Assembly: GCA_905221605.1 (NCBI GenBank)
Contig: CAJNDS010002289.1
Span: forward strand, 411,477 to 475,476
From: Symbiodinium natans
Lineage: Eukaryota; Sar; Dinophyceae; Suessiales; Symbiodiniaceae
DNA length: 64,000 bases
Direction of reading: 5' to 3'
In this document: positions 33,601 to 43,600 of the stretch, in pieces
Layout of the letters: each line of letters starts with the position of its first letter
How positions within the stretch are numbered: position 1 is the stretch's first letter
Made by a program: the position numbers and the translations under genes
Notes under the pieces: model-generated
The model's database searches: none
Told to the model about the DNA's origin: nothing
The model's input: only the letters and a program-made list of their open reading frames with translations

Positions 33601-34601
33601 CCCTGTAATTAAACCCTCAAACCCTATAAACCCCTACCATCACATCGAAAAGGCGTCAAGGCTTGTGAACTTTGTAGGGCTTCAACCACCAAAGCTAAGC
33701 CGGCCGCGGGGTTTTGAATGCTTGGGCGTGGCGGGGTGCTGAATGCCCTCAACCTAAGACCGATTGCGTATGCCAGTCGGGCTGAGGGTTTAGGATACAA
33801 GGGCTGTAAGCTTGCAGCTGATGAGACAGGCGACGCACCGGGACCGGAATTGAAAGTACGAAAGCCAATGTCTATTCAAATCTCTTTTCATGAAACCGAG
33901 CCCTGCTAAACCCTTATACACCAGCTCAAAACCCTCAGCCCGAACCTCTAAACCCCTAAGACCCTCAACCCCAACCTCTACCTACCGACTTAACCATGAC
34001 GCCCCTACTCTCCTAAGCCCTACACTCACTATAATCCCTACATCGCATATTCCCACAAATCCAAAACCTCAAAGTCCTTCTAAACCGAAACCCAATAATC
34101 CTATATATGCCCCAGCATTCATGCACCCCTTCCCTGTGGTTCATGGTCCGTGGTTGATGGTGGGTTCAGGGTGTGGCCTTATCGTCTGGCTTGCGGGTTA
34201 GGGTTTAAGCTTATCGTTAGGCTTCAAGCTTTTCGGTTCAGGGTTTAGAGTTTAGGGTTTAGAGTTTAGGGTTTCGAGTTTAGGGTTTAGGGTTTGGGGT
34301 TTCACCTTGCTTTGTACCATGGGGGGGGGGGGGGGGGGGGGGGGTTCGAGAACTCGGCGTGCAGCGCATATATACTCCTTAAACCTTAGAGAACCCTTGA
34401 TAAGGCCGAGAACCCTAAACTCTAAACCCTGAACCCTAAACCCTAAACCCTAAACCCTAAACCCTAACCCTAACCCCTCTCTAAATCCCAAACCCTTCCC
34501 CACACCGCGAGGTTGCAGTGAAAGTGCCGATGCGCGTGGCGCGTGATCGGCTGACTCTCGTGGGCTTCAAGAAGCCGGCCGAGGCGTCAAGAGGGGCTTA
34601 G
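27614..34601 (+). CDS. Exon group D, unknown protein(s)
   Basis: Candidate exons: 27614-27699 (KFFDPEVETTRKGSTRLGRF), 27892-27965 (IVTERADRSERASSGGILYF), 28021-28106 (NVGVDKMLPSGSARRRSMSG), 29055-29179 (VLRVPGYRLFWQGAPVTVGI), 29675-29742 (GLIAAERPDRTTGLWLVEAW), 30455-30524 (ALCQVHKTLALLPTNLRERR), 31456-31514 (ICHFPPAPLAEVRRAL), 32513-32572 (LCQLRAGAAYNGLSGGL), 34512-34601 (VPMRVARDRLTLVGFKKP, TAG at 34599). 28021 to 29055 and 31456 to 32513 join in phase; the other junctions are unresolved because GC-rich exons stay open in several frames. The 29675 exon sits between a long CCCTAAA array (29365-29642) and a long TTTAGGG array (29743-29890). No family is recognised. Confidence 0.45.
27744..27844. 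mobile_element. MITE family 3 copy (TTTAGTTGAACTTTAAAC)
   Basis: Ends CTTACTTC / GAGAAGTAAG. Nearly identical (about two differences in 101 bp) to the copy at 34615-34715, so spread is recent. Confidence 0.85.
28107..29054. other. Intron-like stretch, mostly unique sequence
   Basis: About 28195-28670 is unusual in having no telomere-like units. It is moderately AT-rich, and I see no coding or RNA gene in it. A TTTAGGG array follows at 28683-28740. Confidence 0.4.
29365..29642. repeat. Long telomere-like array CCCTAAA with CCTAAAG variants
   Basis: About 275 bp of CCCTAAA, CCCTAAG and CCTAAAG blocks, ending about 30 bp before exon 29675. Confidence 0.9.
29743..29890. repeat. Telomere-like array TTTAGGG starting at a splice donor
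   Basis: It starts as GTTTAGGG directly at the end of exon 29675-29742 and runs for about 20 units. Confidence 0.9.
31548..31662. mobile_element. MITE family 3 diverged copy between direct repeats
   Basis: It shares ACTTT...CTTTTTGGGTTT and AAGTTTAA with family 3. A 35-bp sequence at 31513-31547 is repeated at 31663-31697, exactly flanking it. Another diverged relative lies at about 37680-37793. Confidence 0.6.
31981..32090. mobile_element. MITE family 2 copy
   Basis: AGGACCCAGAGTAGGCCCTT start and AGGTTACTCTTGGTTCTAG end; the core is diverged. Confidence 0.75.
32366..32461. mobile_element. MITE family 4 copy, reverse orientation
   Basis: CCCTTAGGCTCAAAGTAGCC start and CACGGAGCCTTATTAAGG end. 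Confidence 0.7.
32573..34511. other. Repeat-rich intron or spacer
   Basis: It holds a TTTAGGG array at 32610-32652, a partial MITE near 33044-33110, an inverted-repeat element at 33158-33246, CCCTATAAA-type repeats at about 33515-33635, TTTAGGG/TTTAGAG at 34236-34300, a 24-nt poly-G run at 34321-34344 and CCCTAAA at 34409-34466. No exon is supported. Confidence 0.45.
33158..33246. mobile_element. MITE family 4 copy
   Basis: CCCTAAGGCTCCCAGGACTC start and CTATTTTGAGCTTAAGGG end. Confidence 0.75.
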
Positions 34602-34614
34602 TCTAGGGGTTACC

Positions 34615-34715
34615 CTTACTTCGCCTTTAGTTGAACTTTAAACTTTTTGGGTTTCCATATTTAGCAGGAACATTAAAGTTTAACCTTTTTTCCCCTTGGT
34701 TATTGGAGAAGAAAG
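34615..34715. mobile_element. MITE family 3 copy
   Basis: Near-identical to 27744-27844. It lies just after the TAG of exon 34512-34601. Confidence 0.85.
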
Positions 34716-34726
34716 TACCTTAGCAA

Positions 34727-34812
34727 CCCCAAACCTGCATCTTTGTAGATTCTTGATATACAGCCCTTACAGGATTCTTAGGTGACCTATAAAAGTAGGT
34801 TTTGGCTTCTTA
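34727..34812. mobile_element. Element family 7 copy
   Basis: Inverted pair near ACCTGCATCTTTGTAGATTC / CCTATAAAAGTAGGTTTTGG. Relatives at about 47389-47488 and 56882-56990 share AAGAGCCCAAAACCTACTT and its inverse. Confidence 0.5.
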
Positions 34813-35016
34813 AGGTAGGGCTCATAGATCCAACACACTAAGCCCAAAATTCTGGTCCCCTATCCGGTTTATTGCGGCTTATAGTAATAGAGCTTAGCAT
34901 GGCTAAGATGGCTTAGGGTTGACCACTAGACCCTAAACCCTAAACCCTAAACCCATAACCCATAAACCCTAAACCCTAAACCCCTTCGTCGGGCCGCCCG
35001 AGATTAGGGGCTTAAG

Positions 35017-37209
35017 GCTGATGACAATTTAGGGACCCTGCTGGCAGGGGTATTGACCAAAGTTGTGACCCCTTTGGGTCCTGAGCACCGGCTGATGTAG
35101 GGTTTAGGGTTTAGGGTTAAGCACTCCTAGAAATAACTGAAATGCCTTACATCGACTGCCATCTTAGGTTGAGGACTTTTTCGGGTTTAGGTTTCAGAGA
35201 GTTCGGCCTTTTCGAGTTCAGGGTGTAGAGGTGCAGTGGGGTTCCATGCGTCGAGTGTCTGTTGCAGCCAGGCGCCGGCCCCGCGGGATCCGGTGCCGCC
35301 CCAAAGTACGGGCGAGATGCATCTGGAGCTTGGGGACGAAGTAGAGATCCAAGGCATGCGATGGGGAGCTCAGAGGTTGTGGCTTCGGGATGTACCATAG
35401 GGGCCGGACAGATTACTAATACCATTCCCTTAGAACCCCTATATAAATACACATTAGCAACCCCCAAAACCCTATTCGAATTATTAATCCACTGGCCCTA
35501 GGTCAGGGTTCCGCCCCCTTTGTCAGGTTAGAGATGGCTTTGTACAGGCGTGGGAATATAGGAAGATCCGTTCAGAGGGTTTAAACCCTAAACCCTGAAC
35601 CCTGAACCCTGAACCCTGAACCCTGAACCCTAAACCCTAAACCCTAAACCCTAAACCCTAACTACAGGGCCAGCCCAGCATGCCAGGGCTGGTGTCGGCC
35701 TCGAAGCACAACGGCAAGCGCGGTGTCATCGTGCAGCGCGTGCTGGCAAAGACCACGGGAGGCGGGCGGCTTAAAGAATCATGTTGAGGGTTTAGGGCTT
35801 AGGGCTTAGGGCTTGGGGGTTTTGGGGTTTAGGGTTTAGGGTTTAGGGTTTAGGGTTTAGGGTACTAGCACAGCATCATACTGTAAAATGATATTACTTC
35901 AACATATTCGGATACTTCCATGACTGCTTAAAGAAGAAATGCTCGGCCTTATGGGACTCTTTGTGAAGGCACGGTCCGGCGTTAAAGTAAAAGTACAACA
36001 AAGGGCAAGGGTTTAGGGTTTAGGTTCTTTTTTTGGGTTTATGGTTTTGGGTTCTGGGCCCTAAATCCCAAGCCTTCAAACCAGCTTCAAACCCTCACGC
36101 GAACTAATCCCCTCGAAGTCCTAGAACCCCATAATCTTACTGGCCAGCAACAAAGCACATCCGGACCCCAAAACCCAAACCCTCAACCTTAAGGGCTTAG
36201 GGCTTACGGTTCAGACGTGTTGGAGCCCTAAACCCTAAACCCTAAACCCTAAACCCTAAACCCTAAACCCTAAACCCTAAACCCTAAACCCTAAACCCTA
36301 AACCCTAAACCCTACAGTAAAATCTAAACCTAAACCCCTGAGCCAGGCGAGGTTCCGCACCGTTGGCGCGTCAAGTGTTTGGAAGGTGGGGGTGCTGGGA
36401 CAGGTCCCAGCAGTTTTCAGGGTTTAGGGTTTCGGGTTTGGGGCTTAGGGCTTATAGGGTTTAGGGTTTAGGGTGTGGATCTGTTTTCAGGGTTTGCGGG
36501 ATGTGTGTTGTGAGGTTTTGGGGGTTTCGGGTTTAATCGTTTGCGTGTGTTTAGGGTTGGCAGTGTGCGTGTGTGGGTGGGTGGGTATGATTGGATATTT
36601 AGGTCTCGGGGTTAGGATGACGTATGGGTTGAAGGCTCTTGTGCTCATTAAATCTCAAGCCTCATCCGTGGTGCGTGTATCTCGCGTCGCCTTGCTACCC
36701 CCTCAACCCTAAACTCTAAACCCTAAACCATAGCCCTATAAACCCTAGCCCTAAACCCTAAACCCTACACCCTCCCCAGAGGGCACCCTCAAAGCCCGAG
36801 AAAAGAGGCGGCGGCGAGCCGCTGCTGCTGGACCTGAAGGAGGGGAACCTGCGCCAGGCACGCGCACCGGTTGAAAGGGTTTAGGGTTTAGGGTTTAGGG
36901 AGTGGTAGGGCACCCCCGACCCTAAACTCTGAACCCTCCCCAAAACCTGAATATCCGAGTCCTTGGAGCCTGAAATTTAGATACTAAAATACCAGGTGCC
37001 TAAGTCCCCGAGCTCCGTAAGATTATGAAGCCCTCCTCCTACCCAGAGGGTACGCCGTCCACTTTGGGGAAGCCCTCTCATCGTAACCCCAAACCCGAAA
37101 CCCTGAGCCCTAAACCCTAAACCCTAAACCCTAAGGGCTCCCCCGAAGCCATCCTCAGGAGGCATGCCCGAATACAGCACAGATGTGGTTTGAGGATCAC
37201 TTGTCATGA
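35017..37209 (+). CDS. Exon group E, protein with an NG-containing turn module, unknown
   Basis: Exons: 35017-35096 (ADDNLGTLLAGVLTKVV ... GPEHRL), 35268-35375 (QSTGEMHLELGDEVEIQGM), 35668-35761 (GLVSASKHNGKRGVIVQRV), 36347-36385 (EVPHRWRVKCLE), 36780-36869 (EPLLLDLKEGNLRQARAP) and 37159-37209 (EACPNTAQMWFEDHLS, TGA). 35017 to 35268, 35668 to 36347 (GC donor) and 36780 to 37159 are in phase. The order GLxxxxxxNGxxGxV, RWxVxL, LKxxNLRxA resembles a small beta module seen in many protist proteins; this is inference. Each exon from 35668 on is preceded by CCCTAAA and followed by TTTAGGG arrays. Confidence 0.55.
35398..35512. mobile_element. Element family 5 copy
   Basis: GGGGCCGGACAGATTACTAA start; it contains ACCCCCAAAACCCT and ends near ATTATTAATCCACTGGCCC. 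Confidence 0.55.
36222..36313. repeat. Telomere-like array CCCTAAA
   Basis: Thirteen near-perfect units ahead of exon 36347. Confidence 0.95.
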
Positions 37210-37216
37210 AAACCGG

Positions 37217-37288
37217 AATTAGGGTTTAGGGTTTAGGGTTTAGGGTTTAGGGTTTAGGGTTTAGGGTTTAGGGTTTAGGGTTTAGGGC
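37217..37288. repeat. Telomere-like array TTTAGGG
   Basis: Ten perfect units directly after the stop exon ending at 37209. Confidence 0.95.
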
Positions 37289-37290
37289 TG

Positions 37291-37403
37291 GGGCCAGAGA
37301 AGGGCCCTATTCCCTTTTGTTTAGGGTTAAGGCTCCCTTTTAATCCCCTTAAAAACCAAAAACAGCACCCTTTTATTCCTAGGTTCCTCCTCCTGGGTCT
37401 AGA
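37291..37403. mobile_element. MITE family 2 copy
   Basis: The right half (CCCTTTTATTCCTAGGTTCC, CCTGGGTCTAG) matches family 2; the left end is worn. Confidence 0.7.
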
Positions 37404-37489
37404 AAACCTGGCTGAGCGGTGGCTTCAGGATCTAGTTGGGGCACAGGGTGCAGGGCTTCGGGTTTAGGGTTTAGGGGTAGAGTCCACAG

Positions 37490-37970
37490 ATTACACGTGG
37501 CTCCCGCAGCAGTGGCCGCAAGCGCAAACAGCAGCTTCGACAGCCCTAACCCTAAGCCCTAAACCCTAAACAGGTGCCAAGCGGAGCCGCTGGAGAGGAC
37601 GAGCGCTTCGAAAGTGCTGGGGCATTTGAGGGATTTCAAGAGTCTTGGGTTTGGGTTTGTTCATCAGATGAGGATGCACAAACTTACTTAGCCATCACAT
37701 GAACTCTAGACTTTCGGTGTCCTTCATTATTGTGTCGGAATCATAAAGTTTAACCTTGCCATTCCTGGGTTATCGGGGAAGCAAGTTAAAACCTGCAAGC
37801 CTCCACCCTAACCACTACACAGAACCTAAGCCCTCTCAGAGCCCCGACCACTTCAACCACAACATCAAATGGCACAAGGTTTGACATGGGGCTCAGGGTT
37901 GTATATGGGGCTTATAGGGCTTAGGGCCTTAGAGGTTGAGGCCTTGCCCCGTTAAGCATCTGAAACCGCG

Positions 37971-38024
<54 letters not shown>

Positions 38025-40953
38025 CCAGCCAAACCCCGAAACCCTTTTCAAACCCTAAACCCTAAAACAATTAAACTCTCTAAACCCCAGGCCCTCAAGG
38101 CTCTAGACAACCTCCAATCCCACGGGTGGTCTTGGTTCTTTTCTTCTGTGGGCTTGCGTTCCCCCTAAACCCTAAACCCTAAACCCTAAACCCTAAACCC
38201 TAAACCCTAAACCCTAAACCCTAACAGGAGCCAGCGCCCATGGGACTGCCGGGAGACGGCAGCGACGGGAGGGCGCCGCCCGTGCCACGCGACGCGAGGG
38301 TTGGACAGATTTTTGAGATCGACTGCTGGTTAGGGTTCAGGGTTTGGGGTTTAGGGTTTAGGGTTTGAGGTTTGGGGTTTGGGGTTTAGGGTTCAGGGTT
38401 TAGGGTATTTAGGGTTTAGGGTTTAGGAGCAAGTGGCCAGCGACATCTCCTAGATCTCAAGTGGTTTAGAGTCCAAAGCTTGGGGTTCAGGGTTTACGGT
38501 CTTTAAGGTTTATAGTGTTTAGGGCTTTAGGTTTAGGGTTTAGGGTTATAGGGTGTAGAGTTAGTTTGGGGCTTAGGGCTTCCATACCTCCACTGAGACA
38601 GCCCCCACCTCAAGGTTCAAGGCATGCATCGAGCGTGACCATATAACCCCCCATATATACCTTATATAGTCCCTATATACCTAAGTAGCCCCTAAGTCAC
38701 CCTTAAGGACCCCTAGAAGGGACCCTTAATCCTATTCCCCTCTATAGCCCTCATATATACCTGATAAAGTCCCTAAAGCATATTCCCCTATATAACCCTC
38801 ATATATACCTTATATAGTTCCTATATACCTAAGTAGCCCCTAACTAGGCCCCAAAGAACCAGGACGGGGCTATTCTACCCTACAACCCCTTCAAACGGCC
38901 CCTTTTACAGGGTTGACTATAGGGATTATCAGGCCTAGTAACCCATCCTGGGAACCCCTCAGGTCCCTTGCAAGGGTCCCTCCTTGAGTCCCTTGAGCAA
39001 GGTTCAAGGCATCCATCGAGCGCGACGAGCAAGACGTGGGTGGCGCCGTTCGCGTGGGCCCTCGCCGAGGCAGCCTCGGGGCTTTCAGGGTTTTAGGCCC
39101 TGGTCATATACGCTACACCCTAAAACCCTAAGACCCTAAAACCCCAAAACCCTAAAACCCTAAAACCCTCAAACCCTCAAACCCTAAACCCTAAAGCCCT
39201 AGACCCTAAAACCTAAACCTTATAAACGCTTACATAGCCCCAAGGATTTTCGGTCTTTTTGAGTACTCTATTTTGGGGGCCGCCTTACAAAAAGGACCCC
39301 AAAATGAGCCACCCTCAACCCTTTGCACATGTAAGGTTATGGGTTTAGGGTTTGCGGTTTAGGACCCTAAACCCAAACCCTGAACCCTAAACCCTACACC
39401 CTCCCCCCTAGACCCCACACATTTAAGGATTAAAGGAATCCGGGAGGGGGTTGCTCACCTAAGGTGTCACGATGTTCAATCGGCTGGGGCTACATCTTCC
39501 TGTAGGTTTCGGGCTGCAAGCCTTCAAGTTGGGCCAGGCCTTGTCTCGGTTTAGGGTTTAGGGTTTAGGGTTTGGGGTTTGGGGTTTGGGGTTTGGGGTT
39601 TGGGGTTTGGGGTTGCCTAAGTTACTCTCCAAGCACTGATCCCCTTCAACCCGAAACCCTATCAACCCTGTTATTGGGTTGGGTAGGCTTCATCGTTCTG
39701 GCCGCAGGACGGCATGGGCAGAAACGGCCGCGGGCTGAGCAGGCACGACACCGCCATGTGCCGAAGAATCAAGGATGAGGGCTCAGGGCAGTTTAGGGTT
39801 TAGGGTTTGTAGGGTTTGTTGGGTTTAGGCTTAAGGTTTAGGGTCTAGGGTTTACGGGCCAACCACCCATTCTAAACTCCTCAATTAAGAATCTATGCTT
39901 GAAACCAGATGATCGGATCTCAATCCCAATTCTGTTTAGGGGGGGGGGGTTCGGTGTACGAGGTTCGAGTAGTTACCCTAATCCCTAAACCCTGAACCCT
40001 AAACCCTAGACCCTAAACACCCTTAACCCTTTTCCCGGCACCAGGCGTCGGCAGGGCTCGATCCCATGCAGCTTCTCGAGCAAGAAGTGGACGAAAAGCC
40101 CCTGACAGTCGTGCCCAGCGATGTAGGGCTTATGGCTTAGGGTTTATGTAGTTTACACTTAGGGTTTAGGTTTAGGGTTTAGGGTTTAGGGTTTAGGGTT
40201 TAGGGTTTAGGGTTTAGGGTTTAGGGTTTAGGGTTTAGGGTAGTTTAGGGTTTAGGGTAGTTCAGGGTAGGGTAGTTTAGGGTTTAGGGTAGTTTAGGGT
40301 TTAGGGTAGTTTAGGGTCTAGGGTGTTTGGGGCTTAGGGTAGTTTGGGGCTTAGGGTAGTTTAGGGCTTAGGGAAGTTTAGGGTTTAGGGTAGTTTAGGG
40401 TTTAAGGTTTAGAGTGTAAGGTTCTAGGGTTCAGGGACTACAATCCACGATCCTAGGACCCTGAGCCTCTTTATGGACCTCCTCAGCCCCCAAAGCCTGT
40501 TGAGGGTCGGTTTGTCCCCCCTCCCTGCCTCTACGTGAGACAACACCCTAAGACCAAAGCCCTACACCCTAAGCCCTAAACCTTGAGCCCGAAGTCCTAA
40601 ACCGAAAACCAACCTGACCTAAAGCCCAAAACCTCACCTCGCCTATAGAACCCCCCAAAACCCACGGTTGCAACCTACATTTGTTAGATTAACACCCAAG
40701 AGGTGGTTCTCTAAATTGGGGTCCTCTTTTGAGGTCCTACACATACTACAGCAGCCATAGGAGAAGAAGGACCCGGCGCAAAGGGACCCAAATCCAATCC
40801 TTGACAATCCCAAATTTAGAGAACTACCCAACAAATGAGAGCCCCAAAGCCCAGAGGCCAATCCCTAAGCCCTCAGAGCAGGAGCATCAGCTGGACACCG
40901 CTCAGACCGGCTTGGACAACCTCCGGCTTGTGACCCGGCCGACCCTGGCTTAG
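37490..40953 (+). CDS. Exon group F, unknown protein
   Basis: Candidate exons: 37490 to about 37540 (TRGSRSSGRKRKQQLRQ), 37574 to about 37649 (VPSGAAGEDERFESAGAFE), 38228-38328 (MGLPGDGSDGRAPPVPRDAR, then VGQIFEIDC), 39009-39089 (phase-consistent frame SSATSKTWVAPFAWALAEAA; another frame is also open), 39708 to about 39770, 40045-40122 (GLDPMQLLEQEVDEKPLTVV) and 40879-40953 (QLDTAQTGLDNLRLVTRPTL, TAG at 40951). 38228 to 39009 and 40045 to 40879 agree in phase. The gap between the first two pieces would be a very short intron made almost only of CCCTAAA units. The family is not recognised. Confidence 0.42.
37972..38023. repeat. Poly-C tract, 52 nt
   Basis: An uninterrupted C-run, the longest of several homopolymers (also 8389-8428 C, 21273-21294 C, 34321-34344 G). 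Lengths may be inexact in an assembly. Confidence 0.9.
38640..38997. mobile_element. Element family 8 (CCTTATATAGTCCC), flanked by a 29-bp direct repeat
   Basis: It is rich in ATATACCTTATATAGTCCC units with AGTAGCCCCTAA and AAGGGTCCCTCCTTGAGTCC. Related stretches lie at 45945-46075 and 60990-61140. Its flanks repeat 29 bp (38611-38639 and 38998-39026, two differences). Confidence 0.65.
40140..40425. repeat. Telomere-like array with a TAGTTTAGGGTTTAGGG higher-order unit
   Basis: Plain TTTAGGG units (40160-40240) become a repeating GTAGTTTAGGGTTTAGG unit of about 17 bp. It follows exon 40045-40122. Confidence 0.9.
40669..40845. mobile_element. Inverted-repeat element
   Basis: The left arm CATTTGTTAGATTAACACCC then GGTTCTCTAAATTGGGGTCC pairs with the right arm CCCAAATTTAGAGAACTACC then CAACAAATGAGAG. 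No coding content is seen. Confidence 0.65.
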
Positions 40954-41564
40954 GCGGAGAACCCGAAACCCTGAACCCTAAACCCAAAACCCGAAACCCC
41001 AGCTATGAATAGATCGTTAAGGACGTAAGGGGGCGTGGGACAGCACGCACTCACCTGGGGCCCAAGTGTTTAGGGTTTAGGGTTTGGGGTGTAGTGTTTA
41101 GGGTTTAGGGTGTAGGGTTTAGCGTTTAGGATTAGGGAAAAAGGTTGTAGGGTTTAGGGTGTAGGATTTAGGGTTTAGCACTAGGGTTTAGGGTTAGGCT
41201 CCTAAACCCCTCATCTCGATCCTAGGCCGGTGAATCCGACCACGGGTTTTCGTTGTTTACGGGTGTTTACGCTTTTGTTTTGGGATGATGTGTTTTTGGG
41301 GGGGGATGTTGTCGGGTTTTGTTTGGGTTTGGGGAACCCTTTGCTTTGGAACCTGCATAGCTAGAGCAAACACTGACGGGTATAGGGCTTAGGGAATTCT
41401 GCGAGCCTTGGCTCTATTCTAAACCCAAAAAGGCCCCACCCCGTAAACCCTAATTAAACCCTAAACCCTAAACCCTAAACCCTAAACCCTAAACCCTAAG
41501 CCCAACCCGTAAACCCTAAACCTTAAACTCCAAGCCCTGTAGGGTGTGGGCGGGAGGGGCGCAG

Positions 41565-42911
41565 ACCCCTTCGACAGTGCCCAAAACCTCCCCGAAGCCA
41601 TCGGAAGACCAGCGAGACTGGGTTCCGGGAGGAAAGACTATGCTGTATTAACGCCTGGAAAAGGCCCTTTGTAGGGTTGATGATGGGGATTATAAGGCAC
41701 AATTAACGCATCCAACTTAGGCAAAGTTTGGAGGTTTAAGGTCCTCGTCCTGACAGTTTCCAGGTGATGCGTGCTGGGGCGGGCGTCGATAACCTTGCGG
41801 TGCCCGCCGGGCCCTCAGCGAGGCCGTGGGAGGGTTAGGAAGTTTAGGTTGGGGTTGGGATGTTCCCCCTTATTACTAACAGTCTTCAAGAGGGATTCTA
41901 GTACCCCCCTATTACAATCCGTATTGAGGGCTGTTAGGAAAAGGGGGAACTTCCCAAGGTTGGGGTTTTAGGTTTGGGGGCCAGTTTTAGGGTATGAGGT
42001 GTAGGGTCAAGGACTAGTCATGTCCAATAAACCCTTTGAAGTCCACCCGGCTATCTTGTATGGTTGTGTGAGCACAGGGAGGGGCGGATGGGTGGGAGGG
42101 GAGTCTCAGTTGTACCGTGCTTTTTTTTTGGGGGGGGTTCGAAACGTTCCACAGGTTGGCATGATTTTGGGGGGGAGCCCTCCGAGAGATAGGCTTCAGG
42201 GTCAGAATTAATTCAGAGGGTTCACGGTGTAGGGCTGCTTCGGGCAACGGAATGCCAGTGGAACAAATCTTGCTTGTACTCGAAGGCTTGTAAGTGGGCA
42301 AAGTGACATGTCCTTACAGAAGAGGGATCATCCTGAGTTGGCTTGTCAGTTGCAGTTAGTGCCCTGGGGGCATGCGTGCTTAGGGTTATTGAGCTGAAGG
42401 TTATCTCGGGTTTGGCAGATTGTGGGCTTAGTGTGTGGGGGGGGGGGGGTGGGGTTAAGTTGCAGGGCTCATTAAGCCCGGATCCCTGACCCCCTAGACC
42501 TGGTGGACAAAGCATGGGGTCACTGGCTCTTGGTTGGCCAGCACAGGAGGATACCAAGGCCAGGAAGGCAACAAGTTTGTCCCGGCCTTTGTGGTCTTTC
42601 ACGCAGTCTACGGCCCGGACATCCCAGCGTTGGGAATCGCTGGTGGCTTCTTGCCAGCCACGGTCACTGGGTTTTTACTGGCGTGATGGACGACGCAGAG
42701 CTGAGACTCCCGAGCACTGTACGCCACGGCCCAAGCCGCAGAAGCCCTTGTCACGGCGTTCTACGCCTTCATGCAAAGAATTTGCAAAGATGTAGAGGCT
42801 CTACGGCTACGAGGTCTTATCTACGCCAGGGATAGGGGACGGCTTGCATGGGCCAGGGGACGGCTTGACTTCGGTTGCCTTGCAACCTGCAATAGGAGCC
42901 TGAGCTCATAA
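41565..42911 (+). CDS. Exon group G, in-phase four-exon unit, unknown
   Basis: Exons 41565-41621 (TVPKTSPKPSEDQRDW; GTTCCG donor), 41764-41833 (VMRAGAGVDNLAVPAGPSAR), 42547-42642 (GYQGQEGNKFVPAFVVFHAV, then YGPDIPALGIA) and 42706-42911 (ATAQAAEALVTAFYAFMQRI, then CKDVEALRLRGL; TAA at 42909) join in phase at every junction. The last two exons are separated by only about 63 nt and look like globular, partly hydrophobic protein. I do not recognise the family. The last exon may end earlier at a GT near 42832. Confidence 0.5.
41855..41957. mobile_element. MITE family 1 copy
   Basis: Inverted ends TTGGGATGTTCCCCCTTAT / AAGGGGGAACTTCCCAA; the inner TACTAACAG/CTGTTAG pair is kept. Confidence 0.85.
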
Positions 42912-43015
42912 ACCCTTAGTTGCTGAGCGAGTACACTTTACACTTTTTGGGATACTGTAGTCCCCTATAGAACTGAAAGCTTACACTGTTTTGGGGCTCA
43001 TGAACTCAGCAACTA
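42903..43015. mobile_element. Inverted-repeat element (TTAGTTGCTGAG)
   Basis: CCCTTAGTTGCTGAGCGAGT at one end and ACTCAGCAACTAAGAACCC at the other; centre ACTTTACACTTTTTGGGATA. It overlaps the stop end of exon 42706-42911. Confidence 0.65.
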
Positions 43016-43179
43016 AGAACCCTAAGCCCCAGAATGTGTTCTCGGGTCCTCGGGCCTTATTCCCAACCTTTGTCCTTTAGGACAGTCTTTGTTTAGGGTT
43101 AGTGGGTTAAAGGGTGTGGGGTTTAGGATGGTTTAGGTTTTGGGCGTTGAAGGAGTAGACTGTAGACCTTGCTTCAGTA

Positions 43180-43276
43180 CCCTTAGGCTCAAAATAACCC
43201 CAAAATCCTTCAATAACAAGGCATCTGAGTCCACAACACCTTCAAATATTAGTCCTTGGAGCCTTACATGTAGGGG
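43180..43276. mobile_element. MITE family 4 copy, reverse orientation
   Basis: CCCTTAGGCTCAAAATAACC start and AGTCCTTGGAGCCTTACATG end. A half copy lies at about 48030-48096. Confidence 0.7.
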
Positions 43277-43397
43277 CCCCCTAGCTATAAATAAGGTTAT
43301 AAGGGCCCTAAATTGGGTTATAAGTATGACTATGTAGGTTATAGCTCCCTTAACTAAGGTTAGCATAGTAAGGGGGCCCCTACTTGTAGGGGTAAGT

Positions 43398-43500
43398 GGG
43401 GATGTTCCCACTTATACTAGCAGTCCTTAAAAATAGGGATTATGGTGCCACCTAAAATAATCCCTGTTCAGGGCTTTTCGCATAAGGGGGAACATCCCAA
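43398..43500. mobile_element. MITE family 1 copy
   Basis: GGGGATGTTCCCACTTATAC start and ATAAGGGGGAACATCCCAA end. Confidence 0.8.
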
Positions 43501-43600
43501 CCCTCGACCCCTAAACCCTAGACCCTGGAGGTTTAGGGCTCAACGCTCCCTAAACCCTAAACCCTAAACCAGGGGAGATTTTCAAGGTACATTCCCTGAG

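Noticed and set aside
42503-42835. 110-codon + strand ORF
   Set aside because: It lies in a different frame from the two in-phase exons 42547-42642 and 42706-42911, whose reading is more protein-like and joins the upstream exons.
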